Of a stretch of 64,000 nt of DNA, positions 41,957 through 52,975 are shown piece by piece (position 1 is the stretch's first letter; every line of letters begins with the position of its first letter). A program made the position numbers and the translations under genes. The stretch comes from an uncultured Clostridium sp. (GTDB lineage: Bacteria; Bacillota_I; Bacilli_A; RF39; UBA660). Below the pieces are notes generated by a model. That model saw nothing but the letters and a program-made list of their open reading frames with translations, had not been told where the DNA came from and ran no database searches. Where the stretch lies: positions 1 through 64,000 of the forward strand of contig CAMNJQ010000065.1 in assembly GCA_946541575.1 (NCBI GenBank), in the 5' to 3' direction.

Positions 41957-43141
41957 TTATTCAATAATTTCAGTTACGTTACCAGCACCAACTGTTCTTC
42001 CACCTTCACGGATAGAGAACTTAGTACCATTTTCAATTGCAATTGGGTGAATTAACTCAACTGTAATTTGAACATTGTCTCCTGGCATAACCATTTCTAC
42101 ACCTGGTTCAAGTTCGATAACACCTGTTACGTCTGTAGTTCTAAAATAGAATTGAGGACGATAATTTGCAAAGAATGGAGTATGACGTCCACCTTCTTCT
42201 TTAGATAGAACGTATACTTGAGCTTTGAACTTCTTATGAGGTGTAACACTTCCTGGTTTAGCAAGAACTTGTCCACGTTCAACTTCTTCACGAGAAATAC
42301 CACGTAATAATACTCCAGCATTATCTCCTGCTTCAGCATAGTCTAATTGTTTACGGAACATTTCAATTCCAGTAACTACTGTTGATTTTGTAGGTTTGAT
42401 ACCAACGATTTCAACTGTATCGTTTAGATTTAACTTACCACGTTCAACACGTCCAGTAACAACTGTTCCACGTCCAGTAATAGTGAATACATCTTCAATA
42501 CTCATTAAGAATGGTTTTTCAGTATCACGTTCTGGAGTTGGAATCCATTCGTCAACTGCATCCATTAATTTATCGATAGCTTCGTTAGCTTCTTTATCTC
42601 CTTCAAGAGCTTTTAATGCAGATCCACGGATAATTGGAGTGTGATCTCCATCAAATCCATATTCATTTAATAAGTCACGGATTTCCATTTCTACTAAATC
42701 AAGTAATTCTGGATCATCAACTTGGTCACATTTATTCATGAATACTACCATTCTTGGTACACCAACTTGACGAGATAATAAGATGTGCTCACGAGTTTGA
42801 GCCATTGGTCCGTCAGTTGCAGCGATAACTAGAATAGCTCCATCCATTTGAGCTGCACCAGTAATCATGTTCTTAACATAGTCAGCATGTCCTGGACAGT
42901 CAACGTGTGCATAGTGACGAGTTGCTGTTTGATATTCAACGTGTGCAGTGTTAATTGTAATTCCACGTTCTCTTTCTTCTGGTGCCTTATCGATATTTGC
43001 ATAGTCTACAAATTCTCCACCAAATTTTTCAGCTTGTCTTTTAGTAATAGCAGCAGTTAATGTTGTTTTACCATGGTCAACGTGTCCAATAGTACCAATA
43101 TTAACATGTGGTTTACTACGATCAAATTTTTGTTTTGCCAT
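41957..43141 (-). CDS. tuf: Elongation factor Tu
   Basis: [20 protein letters not shown] and full-length EF-Tu sequence. Confidence 0.99.
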   Translation of the reverse strand: MAKQKFDRSKPHVNIGTIGHVDHGKTTLTAAITKRQAEKFGGEFVDYANIDKAPEERERGITINTAHVEYQTATRHYAHVDCPGHADYVKNMITGAAQMDGAILVIAATDGPMAQTREHILLSRQVGVPRMVVFMNKCDQVDDPELLDLVEMEIRDLLNEYGFDGDHTPIIRGSALKALEGDKEANEAIDKLMDAVDEWIPTPERDTEKPFLMSIEDVFTITGRGTVVTGRVERGKLNLNDTVEIVGIKPTKSTVVTGIEMFRKQLDYAEAGDNAGVLLRGISREEVERGQVLAKPGSVTPHKKFKAQVYVLSKEEGGRHTPFFANYRPQFYFRTTDVTGVIELEPGVEMVMPGDNVQITVELIHPIAIENGTKFSIREGGRTVGAGNVTEIIE

Positions 43142-43250
43142 TATATTTCCTCCTTTTAATATATACTCTTATATTTTATCTAATAATTGACAAATTATCA
43201 ACTATTTTTTAATAATCAGAATTCTAAAAATTAGATTCTGTTATTACATA

Positions 43251-45320
43251 TTAATTACCGCTTTTCTTAATAATTTCTTCAGCGATATTTTTTGGAACTT
43301 CTTCATAATGATCGAATGTCATAATAAATGTTCCTCTTCCTTGGCTATTACTTCTTAATGAAGTTGCATAACCAAACATCTCAGCAAGTGGTACCATTGC
43401 AGAAAGCATAATTGCATTTCCTCTTGATTCTTGTCCAAGTGGTTTACCACGACGAGAAGTTATATCTCCCATAACATTACCAAAGTATTCATCAGGAACT
43501 GATACATCTACTTTCATAATTGGTTCTAGAAGAACTGGGTTACAATGTTTCTTTGTTTCTTTAACAGCAAGTGATGCTGCAACTTTAAATGCCATTTCAC
43601 TTGAGTCAACATCATGGTATGATCCATCAAACAAAGTACATTTAACATCTATCATTGGATATCCTGCAAGAACACCAGACTCTAAAGCTTCTTGTAATCC
43701 TTTATCAGTAACAGGAATATATTCACGAGGAACTACTCCACCAACGATAGCATCAACGAACTCATATCCCTTATCTGGATTTGGCTCAAATTTAACCCAA
43801 ACATGTCCGTATTGTCCACGTCCACCAGATTGTTTAATATATTTTCCTTCACAATCTCCAGCTTGTTTAATTGTTTCACGATAAGCAACTTGTGGTTTAC
43901 CTACGTTACATTCTACTGAGAATTCTCTTCTCATTCTATCTACTAATACGTCTAAGTGTAACTCACCCATACCAGCAATAATTGTTTGTCCAGTTTCATG
44001 ATCTGTATGAACCTTGAAAGTTGGGTCTTCTTCAGCAAGCTTTTGTAAAGCAATTCCCATTTTTTCTTGGTCAGCTTTTGACTTAGGTTCAACAGCAAGT
44101 TGAATAACTGGTTCTGGGAATACCATTGATTCAAGAATAACAGGTTTCTTTTCATCACATAATGTATCTCCAGTTGTTGTATCTTTAAGACCAACTGCAG
44201 CAGCTATATCTCCAGTGAATACTTCAGAAATTTCGCTTCTGTTATTAGCATGCATTAATAGAATACGTCCGATTCTTTCTTTTTCATCTTTAGTAGAGTT
44301 TAATACATATGAACCACTACTTAAATGTCCAGAATAAACACGGAAGAAAGTTAATCTACCAACAAATGGATCTGTCATAACTTTAAATGCTAATGCAGCA
44401 AATGGTTGATCATCACTTGGATGTCTTTCAACTTCATTTCCATTTAAATCAGTACCCTTAATTGATTCAATATCAAGTGGTGATGGTAAATAATCAATAA
44501 CAGCATCAAGTAATAACTTAATACCTTTATTTCCTAAAGCAGTACCACACATTACTGGGAAGAATTTAACATCAAGTGTTCCACGTCTAATACATTTTTT
44601 AATGTCTTCAACAGTTAATTCTTCTCCTTCAAGATATTTTTCCATTACTTCGTCATCATACTCAGCAACAGTTTCAATTAAGTCTGCTCTTCTTTTCTCT
44701 GCTTCATCTTTTAAATCAGCAGGTATTTCTATTTCTTTTGCATCTTCTTCTGGTTTTCCATCATATTGATAAGCTTTCATTGTAACTAAATCAATAACTC
44801 CAGAAAATTCACTTTCAGCACCAATTGGCCATTCAATAGGCTTTGCATTAACTCCTAATCTAGATTTAATAGTATCTAAGCTATATACAAAGTCTGCTCC
44901 CATTTTATCCATTTTATTAGCAAATATAATTCTTGGAACTTTAAATTCTGTAGCTTGTCTCCAAACTGTTTCAGTTTGAGGTTCAACTCCAGCTTGTGCA
45001 TCTATAAGTGCAACAGCTCCATCAAGTACTCTTAAACTACGACTAACTTCAATAGTAAAGTCTACGTGTCCTGGAGTATCAATTATATTAAATCTATACT
45101 TTTTCCAATATGCAGTAGTAGCAGCAGAAGTGATAGTTATACCACGCTCTTGTTCTTGTTCCATCCAGTCCATTTGTGATTCACCATCATGTGTTTCACC
45201 AATTTTGTGGATTTTCTTTGTATGGAATAAAATACGCTCAGTACATGTTGTTTTACCAGCATCAATATGAGCCATTATTCCTAGGTTCCTTGTCATCTGT
45301 AAAGATGTTTCACGTGCCAT
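43251..45320 (-). CDS. fusA: Elongation factor G
   Basis: [29 protein letters not shown] and full-length EF-G sequence. Confidence 0.99.
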   Translation of the reverse strand: MARETSLQMTRNLGIMAHIDAGKTTCTERILFHTKKIHKIGETHDGESQMDWMEQEQERGITITSAATTAYWKKYRFNIIDTPGHVDFTIEVSRSLRVLDGAVALIDAQAGVEPQTETVWRQATEFKVPRIIFANKMDKMGADFVYSLDTIKSRLGVNAKPIEWPIGAESEFSGVIDLVTMKAYQYDGKPEEDAKEIEIPADLKDEAEKRRADLIETVAEYDDEVMEKYLEGEELTVEDIKKCIRRGTLDVKFFPVMCGTALGNKGIKLLLDAVIDYLPSPLDIESIKGTDLNGNEVERHPSDDQPFAALAFKVMTDPFVGRLTFFRVYSGHLSSGSYVLNSTKDEKERIGRILLMHANNRSEISEVFTGDIAAAVGLKDTTTGDTLCDEKKPVILESMVFPEPVIQLAVEPKSKADQEKMGIALQKLAEEDPTFKVHTDHETGQTIIAGMGELHLDVLVDRMRREFSVECNVGKPQVAYRETIKQAGDCEGKYIKQSGGRGQYGHVWVKFEPNPDKGYEFVDAIVGGVVPREYIPVTDKGLQEALESGVLAGYPMIDVKCTLFDGSYHDVDSSEMAFKVAASLAVKETKKHCNPVLLEPIMKVDVSVPDEYFGNVMGDITSRRGKPLGQESRGNAIMLSAMVPLAEMFGYATSLRSNSQGRGTFIMTFDHYEEVPKNIAEEIIKKSGN

Positions 45321-45335
45321 ACTTATATCTCCTTC

Positions 45336-45803
45336 CTACCAACGATAATGAGCAAATGCTTTATTAGCCTCTGCCATTCTATGTGTATCTTCACGTTTTT
45401 TAACAGCTGCCCCCGTACCATTGTAAGCATCTGTAATTTCATTAGCTAAATTTTCTGCCATTCCTTTTCCACCACGAAGTCTTGCATATCTTACTAACCA
45501 ACGTAGTCCTAATGCTTGGCTTCTAGCAGGTGTAACTTCAACTGGTACTTGATAATTTGATCCACCAACTCTTCTTGATTTAACTTCAAGTGTAGGCTTA
45601 ATGTTTTCTAATGCTTTTTCAAAAATAGTTAATGGTTCTTCACCAGTTTTTTCTTTTACTATATCAAATGCTTCATAAAGAATAGTTTGTGCAATTCCTT
45701 TTTTACCATCTAACATAATTGTATTAATTAATTTTGTAACAACTTTTGAATTATATATTGGATCTGGTAAAACATCTCTTTTTACCGCACGTCTCTTACG
45801 CAT
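45336..45803 (-). CDS. rpsG: 30S ribosomal protein S7
   Basis: [27 protein letters not shown]...AFAHYRW. Confidence 0.98.
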   Translation of the reverse strand: MRKRRAVKRDVLPDPIYNSKVVTKLINTIMLDGKKGIAQTILYEAFDIVKEKTGEEPLTIFEKALENIKPTLEVKSRRVGGSNYQVPVEVTPARSQALGLRWLVRYARLRGGKGMAENLANEITDAYNGTGAAVKKREDTHRMAEANKAFAHYRW

Positions 45804-45837
45804 TTTAAAATCCTCCCTTCATTTTTTTTATATTAAA

Positions 45838-46257
45838 CTATTTACTAGCTTTTGGTTTCTTAGCACCGTATTTACTACGACCTTGTTTTCTATCCTTAAC
45901 ACCAGCAGTGTCCAAAGTACCACGTATAATATGATAACGAACACCGATTAAGTCTTTAACACGACCACCACGAATTAATACGACACTATGTTCCTGTAGG
46001 TTATGACCAATACCAGGAATATAGCAAGTAACTTCAGCTCCATTACTTAAACGAACACGTGCATACTTACGTAATGCAGAGTTTGGTTTTTTTGGTGTCA
46101 TTGTACCAACACGAGTACAAACTCCTTGTTTTTGAGGTGAAAATTTAACTGTTTGCTTTTTAGCAATACTATTAAATCTAAATCCTAAAACAGGTGATTT
46201 GCTTTTTCTAACTTTGTCATGTCTGCTCTTTCTTACAAGTTGATTAATTGTAGGCAT
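45838..46257 (-). CDS. rpsL: 30S ribosomal protein S12
   Basis: [41 protein letters not shown]. Confidence 0.99.
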   Translation of the reverse strand: MPTINQLVRKSRHDKVRKSKSPVLGFRFNSIAKKQTVKFSPQKQGVCTRVGTMTPKKPNSALRKYARVRLSNGAEVTCYIPGIGHNLQEHSVVLIRGGRVKDLIGVRYHIIRGTLDTAGVKDRKQGRSKYGAKKPKASK

Positions 46258-46362
46258 AAAATAAATCTCCTTTCTTTACACATATCCAGGTGTATCATTT
46301 TTGATTTTAAATATAAGTTTTGCACAAAAAAATGCAAAACTCATCAATAAATCGACTTAATT

Positions 46363-46391
46363 AATATATCAATTTATATAATTATTGTCAA
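46363..46391 (-). promoter_or_regulatory. Sigma-A-type promoter of the str operon
   Basis: TTGACA - 17 nt - TATATT on the minus strand upstream of rpsL. Confidence 0.7.
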
Positions 46392-46478
46392 TATTTTTTA
46401 ATAAATATAATAAAATTAATATCAAATATCCTTTTATATTTAAAAGAAATAATATATAATAGCTATAGAGGTGAAAAA

Positions 46479-46856
46479 ATGAAAGGATTTTTTAAAGAAT
46501 TTAAACAATTTGTTTCAAAAGGAAACGTACTTGACTTAGCAATAGCAGTCGTAATGGGAGGAGCTTTTGGTAAAATTGTTACAGCATTAGTAGATAATAT
46601 AATAATGCCACTATTTGGAATTATAGTCGGAGAAAATTTTGCTGGATTAACAGCTGAAGTTAATGGTTCCCCAATAGCATATGGTCTATTTATTCAAGCA
46701 GTAATTGACTTCTTAATTATTTCATTCTTTATATTCTTATTCACAAAAGCAATTAATAAATTCAAGAAAAAAGAAGAAAAGAAAGAAGAAAAGAAAGAAG
46801 AAGAATCTGTTGTATTATTAAAAGAAATAAGAGACTTATTAAAAAAGCAAAAATAA
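46479..46856 (+). CDS. mscL: Large-conductance mechanosensitive channel
   Basis: [44 protein letters not shown]. Confidence 0.97.
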   Translation: MKGFFKEFKQFVSKGNVLDLAIAVVMGGAFGKIVTALVDNIIMPLFGIIVGENFAGLTAEVNGSPIAYGLFIQAVIDFLIISFFIFLFTKAINKFKKKEEKKEEKKEEESVVLLKEIRDLLKKQK

Positions 46857-46877
46857 AAAGCTTGAAAAAGCTTTTTT
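46856..46877. terminator. Terminator after mscL
   Basis: aaaagctt-gaa-aaagctttttt. Confidence 0.75.
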
Positions 46878-47067
46878 ATTTTGCATAAAAATCTACATAA
46901 CTGTATGATAACTCTCTCTTTATTCTATCTTCATCTTTAACAGCAAGAGGAAGTGATCCACCAATATCATTAATAAGTTTTGCAGCAATAAGTAAGGCAA
47001 GTAAAAGGATTCCTAAAAGTATAAGAAAAGTACCAATTCCCCAACCTTTATTATTAAGTTTAATCAT
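46876..47067 (-). CDS. Small single-TM hypothetical protein
   Basis: 63 aa with TM GTFLILLGILLLALLIAAKLI; RBS-like sequence upstream. Confidence 0.5.
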   Translation of the reverse strand: MIKLNNKGWGIGTFLILLGILLLALLIAAKLINDIGGSLPLAVKDEDRIKRELSYSYVDFYAK

Positions 47068-47191
47068 ACAACCACCATCTTAATTCTATAATAAAAATAA
47101 TATTTAATCAATAAGAATGAATGAATAATTCAACAACTTTTAATAGCACAGCAATATCGTTTTTTACTAGATGTATATATAAATATTAAAT

Positions 47192-47222
47192 AAAAACGGA
47201 TAGAACAATCTATCCATTTTTA
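47192..47222 (-). terminator. Terminator after the Cna-B-repeat surface gene
   Basis: ggataga-acaa-tctatcc, T-rich on minus strand. Confidence 0.7.
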
Positions 47223-50200
47223 TATTTTCTTTTTAAAGTACATACTAATATAAAAATTAAACTAATAACTGAAATTATAAATATTTTTATATACTTATAT
47301 ATATTATCACCTGTATTTACTTCTTTACTATCCATTTCTGTTGGATTTGTATTAGTAAATATAACTTTAGTATTTTTTGTTAATTCTCCTTCACTATCAC
47401 CATCAATATTTTGTTTATAATATGTTTTCTCAGTTATCTTATATTTTATATTTAATGGTAATCTTAGAGTAATTGATTCATTCCCTTTTAATTTAAATTT
47501 ACCAATACCATTTTTTACTTCGATGATTCCCTTTGATGATTCTATATTTGAAATATTATCAATTTCTATTTCAAATTCGAATTCTTCATCTTCTAAAATG
47601 TTTCCTTGAATTTTCTTTTCTACTACTAAATCTAAGAATTCTTTATCAACAACTAGAAGCACTCTATTTTCTTCCACTACTTTTTCATTTATTACAACCT
47701 CATTATTTTCATTAAATTCAAAGCTTACATCTTCAGAATGTAAATAACCATTTGCTTCACCAATTTGCCTTAAAATATATTTTTCATCAACATCTACTTC
47801 TATTGAAAGGACTAAATCTTCTTCTTCATTTATCCATTCTCTTACTACTTCATTTTCTGAATTCAATAATTGAATCTTAACACCAGGAACCACAGATTTT
47901 AACCTATTTACAAGATTCATTTTTATCTTTACAGGATCATTTGATATAGTAACTATTTCTACTTCATTATCATCCTGTTTTATTTTTCCATCTTTATATA
48001 CTATTACCTTTGATTCTTTTGCTCTTTTATATCCAACAGGAACATTAATTTCTTTAATTACATATTCTCCAGGAAGTAACATTGTTTCTATTAATTCACC
48101 TGTAGTAGTAAATTGATAAACCAATTCTCCATCTTTATTATATACCCCAAACAGAGCACCACTTAAATTATTACCATCTTGATCAACTTTACTAAAATAT
48201 ACTTTTTGTGGTTTTGCTTTATTGATTACTTTATCATTTTCATAAGAAACATCATATCCTAAAGTATCTACTTCTCTAACATAATAAGAAATAGTATTAC
48301 CAAAAGTATCTTTATCCTCAACACTTTTAAATTTTATAGGACATCTATTATCTACGCAGTCAGATGTTTTAATCGTAACAATATCATATGGGCTAACTTT
48401 GCTTTCTTTATATAAAACAAATATAAACTCTTTAGGTCTAAAAGTTTCAAATCCTTCATCATCAAACACTTTAACAAATTCTACATCTCGCATATTAGGA
48501 TAATTTATTATAATATTTGAGTTAGGAAAAACTTTATCATCTGGTGTCCACGTATAATGAACGTAATATGAATTTTTTTCATTTAAACTAGCAAAAGTAT
48601 CATTATCACTAATATCTATATAATCATGTGTATATGTATCCTTAGCATTTCCAACAACATAATCATATTTATCTAAATTAACTGGATATATATATTCTAT
48701 TAAAGGATTTTTATCCAATGTCCAAAATTGGTTATTATCTATAGTTTCATAATGCCCATTAGTATTATAATAATAAATATACAAATCATCACTATCAGTT
48801 TCAAAGCAAAACTCACCATCTATTAAATCAATTTTGGAGAAGATTTTCAAATAATTAAGATTATCTTTTTTAGAAACATAATAGTAGTCTTCTCCTTTTT
48901 TTATGGTAAGCATAATATAGGCAGAATTATGATTTAATAAGTAATCTGTAGTTTTAACACAATATCCTGTTTTATTATTAATGCCATATTTTATGTGATA
49001 TTTAGAAAGTTCTTCTTTCACATAATATCTAGCTATACTTCCATCTTCATTATACTTTGGAACGTTCTTAAATTCACCATACCAAGTATTACCATTCTGA
49101 TTGTCTTTTTTTAATGTTGTTGTTGCAATAACTTTACTATCATCTAAAACATTGTATAAATTAAAGTTAACTTCATTTGGTCTTTCTGATTCAAATTCAT
49201 CATCACTCCATACTTTAGAAAATTTATAATTAATTATTGTATTATAATTAATAATAGTGTCTGCATTTGGGAATGGAATTGCATACGAATCCCAATTAAC
49301 TCCAATAAATTTCTCTTTTACATTTTCCTTTGATAAATAATCAATAATATTTAAACTAGAAATTTTTGGTTCACCATCCAAAGTATACTCACGATATTTA
49401 TTAGATAATTTATACTCCCATTTATCTCTATAAACTGGATATATATTTTTTATAGAATTACCAAAATCTCCATACAAGTAAAATAAATTAGATTCAGTAT
49501 TAAAGCATATACTTTTATTAGATACTAAATTTAGTTTAAGTGCATCGGAAGATTCACTAGTGACATTTCCATCAAAAAAATTATCTACAACATACATGTA
49601 ACGATTATCTTTTTGTACCAATATTTTTATATACATATCGTTTGATTCAACAACTCCAAAGTCAATGCAAAACCCATTTCCTTTTGATAAATCATATTTA
49701 AATTTATAATTATTAATACTATTTTCTTTCAAATAATACTTAGCTTCTGACCCATCAGGATTATACTTTGGAATATCATTAAATATTATGTTCCATTCAT
49801 TTTTATCATCATTTCTATACGTTATGGATGATACAACTTTGCTATCATCATTAACATTATATAAATCAAATTTAACTTCAGATGGTCTTAAATATTCATG
49901 CCCTTCATCATCCCATACTTTCTTATAAGCAAAATTTATCTTTTCGGCTCTAAATTTATTTATAATTATATAACAATTCTTTTTTGGAGTTAATGAGCCG
50001 TTCCACTCATAAGTCCAAATAGAATAATCTCGAGGAACTTTTTCATCTTCACTAATATTTAAATAATCATCATACGTTGAAATTCCAAAATTATGTAAAG
50101 GGAACAAAATTTTTCCAATAGTATAACTAGAATACGGCGTATATTTAACCGGATAAATATCATTAATTTTTATTCTTGATTTACCATCAATACTATTATC

Positions 50201-52906
50201 GTTATAATTGTGTAAATATAGATATAATGCTTTAGATGGAATCATGACAATTCTTCCTGAAATATTATCAGGATATGAATGAGATAAAATTGCTTTTCTT
50301 GGATATAAATCATGATTTCTTCCATTACCATTATATTTCAACACACCATCTTGATAATATCCAGTATTAGCACTTTCAAATCCAAATATATTTTCATCAA
50401 ATTTAATTGCTAGTCCATTATACTCCTCATCGGCATCATAAATTACTAAATAATTATCATTACTTTTTCGCTCTTGAATAACATACTCTATTACATTAAA
50501 GGATTCATCAAATATTGGTAAATTTTCTACTGTTTTTTTCCAAATATATTCATCTACTTTATCATTATTAGTTATTTTTACAGTTTTAATTATATTATTT
50601 CTATCTTTGTCATTATAAATATCAATTATCGCTTCAGACGGTCTTATATCTTCATATCCTTCATCATCCCACTTTTTAGTTATATCCAGTGTACGAAGAT
50701 TAAGTCTTGAAGTAATAATTGTTTCATCACCCAAAGTACTTATTTTCTCTATATCAATACCATAATCATTGCTCCAACTATCTCCCCTATACACAAAATA
50801 AAAGTTTTGTGAATGATTAGATATCGAATAATTATAGTGAAATATATAATCATCAGCCAAAGATGTAGGTCGATACATCCATGGATAATTTTCACCATAA
50901 AGTTCTTCTATTTTTCCTGTCATTGAAGCTCTAACACTATTATTATCATAAACGTAATTATACGATGAATATCTTAGATTAGGATTGTTAGATGTTCTAA
51001 TATTTATTGTTTTCCCAGCTAGATTATCACCAATATTGTTTCCATTAAGTGCTAATTCTCTAAGTTCATTATTTACACTAAAATATATATGTGCAGCATA
51101 AGGATACCCAAATTTATTATTATTTCCAAATTTTATTGATAAGCCATCTCTAGAATCATAAGAAGTAACATAATTAGGTATAGCTTTTTCCCTTACAACA
51201 TATTCAATTCTATTACCATTTTCATCATATCTACTTAAATTTTTAAAAACTCCTATCCAATGTGCACTATCATTTGAATCTGCATTATCAACATTTAATG
51301 TTATAGTATTTAAAACATTCGCTTCATCACCTTTTCTATATAAATAGAATATAGATTGATTAGGCCTTAAAGAACTATTATTCGCATCTTCCCAATATTT
51401 ATCAAAAGTTAAATTATATTTATTATAAGAAAATTTTATTTTATCAGCATTTGGAAATGATTGGCGACTTTCTTCCCAGGTATATGATATAATTCTTTTT
51501 TCACTATTTTGTGGATAATCATCATTGTAATAATCTTTCTCAACATCTTCAATATTACTATAATGATTAGGAGCATATTCAGTAAGAATCTGACTATATG
51601 TAGGATAAATGTATTTGATATCCAAATTATAAATATCGCCTTTCATAACTAATTTTCTTAAATTATCCAAAATTGGTACACAATAAGTTTGATTATTTAA
51701 TCTTGAATAATCAAATTCAAAAGATCCATCATTATTATTTATAACTCTAGCAATTGAATCAGCTATTTCAATTTTTTTTGATGTATCTTTATTAAATACA
51801 TTTTCCCCAAATTTTGCACAAAATACATTTGGATAACTATAATCATAATAATTAACATAATTATCATTTTTCACTGGTTTAATAATATATCTTGCTTCAG
51901 TTCCATCTTCATTATATTTTGGAATATCACGAAATGTACCGCTCCATTGATTTTCACCAGAAATATTAGATTCATTTAAACTAATTGATTTATAAATATT
52001 GTCTAAATCATTTTCATTATACAAATTTACAATGACTTCACTAGGACGTTCGTTTTCAAAACCATCGTCATCCCATTCTATGTTGAAATTATAATTCTTA
52101 TATTTGACTGTATTTATTATTAAATCAGCATTTGGAAAATTACTATTTGTAGGCTCCCAAGTATAACTTGATGGAGACAAGCGCGGAAAATGTTCACCAA
52201 AATAATGATTAGAAATACCAGTGAACCACGATCTATTAGTAGTATAATAAGTATTATCACCTGATGGATATATCCTTTTTATATCCAATAATGCATAACC
52301 ATACATATTAATTTTTTTTTGATTTTGGAGCATTGGAACACATATTGTTCTATTACTTAGATCATATGAATAGAATTTTTCATTCGATGAATTCTTACCT
52401 AAAAATTTATATTTATTATTTTCATCAATAAATTCAAAAGAAAGATAATTATTATTTGAATTTGTAAAAGTTGTATTATTTCCAAATTCTATACACAATG
52501 ATTTAATATTTAGCATACTATATTTTTGTGTGTAATTATCAAGATTATCTTGTACGATATAATAATTTGCTAAAGTCCCATTAGAATTATACTTAGGAAC
52601 ATTTTGAAAGGTCCCCTTCCACAAATAAGCTCCGTATCGATTTGCCGAAGTTAATGTCACTGTACTTACAACATCATTTGAATTTAATACATTATACAAC
52701 TTATAAGTAGCACTTTCAGGCCTATACTTCACAAAGTCATCATCACTCCAACTAACTTCAAAATTGAAATCAATTAAATCAGTAGCTCCAGAACTACTTA
52801 TACTGACTCCACTAAATAAATTAGCATTATTAATTCCTATAAAACATGAGATAAATATGCTGAAAATTACTAAAGTCAAAAGTATTGTTATTTTTTTAAT
52901 ATTCAC
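47210..52906 (-). CDS. Giant surface protein with seven Cna-B-like repeats, SpaA-like domain and C-terminal anchor
   Basis: Repeats: SWSDDDFVKYRPESATYKLYN, EWDDDGFENERPSEVIVNLYN, KYWEDANNSSLRPNQSIFYLY, KKWDDEGYEDIRPSEAIIDIYN, KVWDDEGHEYLRPSEVKFDLYN, KVWSDDEFESERPNEVNFNLYN, KVFDDEGFETFRPKEFIFVLY; SpaA-like VYFSKVDQDGNNLSGALFGVY; C-terminal NTGDN + TM + KRKYKNG. Confidence 0.88.
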   Translation of the reverse strand: MNIKKITILLTLVIFSIFISCFIGINNANLFSGVSISSSGATDLIDFNFEVSWSDDDFVKYRPESATYKLYNVLNSNDVVSTVTLTSANRYGAYLWKGTFQNVPKYNSNGTLANYYIVQDNLDNYTQKYSMLNIKSLCIEFGNNTTFTNSNNNYLSFEFIDENNKYKFLGKNSSNEKFYSYDLSNRTICVPMLQNQKKINMYGYALLDIKRIYPSGDNTYYTTNRSWFTGISNHYFGEHFPRLSPSSYTWEPTNSNFPNADLIINTVKYKNYNFNIEWDDDGFENERPSEVIVNLYNENDLDNIYKSISLNESNISGENQWSGTFRDIPKYNEDGTEARYIIKPVKNDNYVNYYDYSYPNVFCAKFGENVFNKDTSKKIEIADSIARVINNNDGSFEFDYSRLNNQTYCVPILDNLRKLVMKGDIYNLDIKYIYPTYSQILTEYAPNHYSNIEDVEKDYYNDDYPQNSEKRIISYTWEESRQSFPNADKIKFSYNKYNLTFDKYWEDANNSSLRPNQSIFYLYRKGDEANVLNTITLNVDNADSNDSAHWIGVFKNLSRYDENGNRIEYVVREKAIPNYVTSYDSRDGLSIKFGNNNKFGYPYAAHIYFSVNNELRELALNGNNIGDNLAGKTINIRTSNNPNLRYSSYNYVYDNNSVRASMTGKIEELYGENYPWMYRPTSLADDYIFHYNYSISNHSQNFYFVYRGDSWSNDYGIDIEKISTLGDETIITSRLNLRTLDITKKWDDEGYEDIRPSEAIIDIYNDKDRNNIIKTVKITNNDKVDEYIWKKTVENLPIFDESFNVIEYVIQERKSNDNYLVIYDADEEYNGLAIKFDENIFGFESANTGYYQDGVLKYNGNGRNHDLYPRKAILSHSYPDNISGRIVMIPSKALYLYLHNYNDNSIDGKSRIKINDIYPVKYTPYSSYTIGKILFPLHNFGISTYDDYLNISEDEKVPRDYSIWTYEWNGSLTPKKNCYIIINKFRAEKINFAYKKVWDDEGHEYLRPSEVKFDLYNVNDDSKVVSSITYRNDDKNEWNIIFNDIPKYNPDGSEAKYYLKENSINNYKFKYDLSKGNGFCIDFGVVESNDMYIKILVQKDNRYMYVVDNFFDGNVTSESSDALKLNLVSNKSICFNTESNLFYLYGDFGNSIKNIYPVYRDKWEYKLSNKYREYTLDGEPKISSLNIIDYLSKENVKEKFIGVNWDSYAIPFPNADTIINYNTIINYKFSKVWSDDEFESERPNEVNFNLYNVLDDSKVIATTTLKKDNQNGNTWYGEFKNVPKYNEDGSIARYYVKEELSKYHIKYGINNKTGYCVKTTDYLLNHNSAYIMLTIKKGEDYYYVSKKDNLNYLKIFSKIDLIDGEFCFETDSDDLYIYYYNTNGHYETIDNNQFWTLDKNPLIEYIYPVNLDKYDYVVGNAKDTYTHDYIDISDNDTFASLNEKNSYYVHYTWTPDDKVFPNSNIIINYPNMRDVEFVKVFDDEGFETFRPKEFIFVLYKESKVSPYDIVTIKTSDCVDNRCPIKFKSVEDKDTFGNTISYYVREVDTLGYDVSYENDKVINKAKPQKVYFSKVDQDGNNLSGALFGVYNKDGELVYQFTTTGELIETMLLPGEYVIKEINVPVGYKRAKESKVIVYKDGKIKQDDNEVEIVTISNDPVKIKMNLVNRLKSVVPGVKIQLLNSENEVVREWINEEEDLVLSIEVDVDEKYILRQIGEANGYLHSEDVSFEFNENNEVVINEKVVEENRVLLVVDKEFLDLVVEKKIQGNILEDEEFEFEIEIDNISNIESSKGIIEVKNGIGKFKLKGNESITLRLPLNIKYKITEKTYYKQNIDGDSEGELTKNTKVIFTNTNPTEMDSKEVNTGDNIYKYIKIFIISVISLIFILVCTLKRKYKNG

Positions 52907-52943
52907 CTGTACTCACCTACTATAGTAATTTTATCATGCAGAC

Positions 52944-52975
52944 AAAAAAAATGGAATAAGATTTCTTATTCCATT
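52944..52975 (-). terminator. Terminator overlapping the rpoC stop
   Basis: aatggaataag-attt-cttattccatt with A8 on plus strand. Confidence 0.85.

Noticed and set aside
42127-42339. Alternative-frame ORFs inside tuf and fusA (also 42396-42644, 42848-43060, 43952-44194, 45176-45367)
   Set aside because: Shadows of highly conserved genes.
46740-46810. aagaaaagaaagaagaaaag tandem repeat in mscL
   Set aside because: Simply encodes the Lys/Glu-rich linker [13 protein letters not shown] of MscL.
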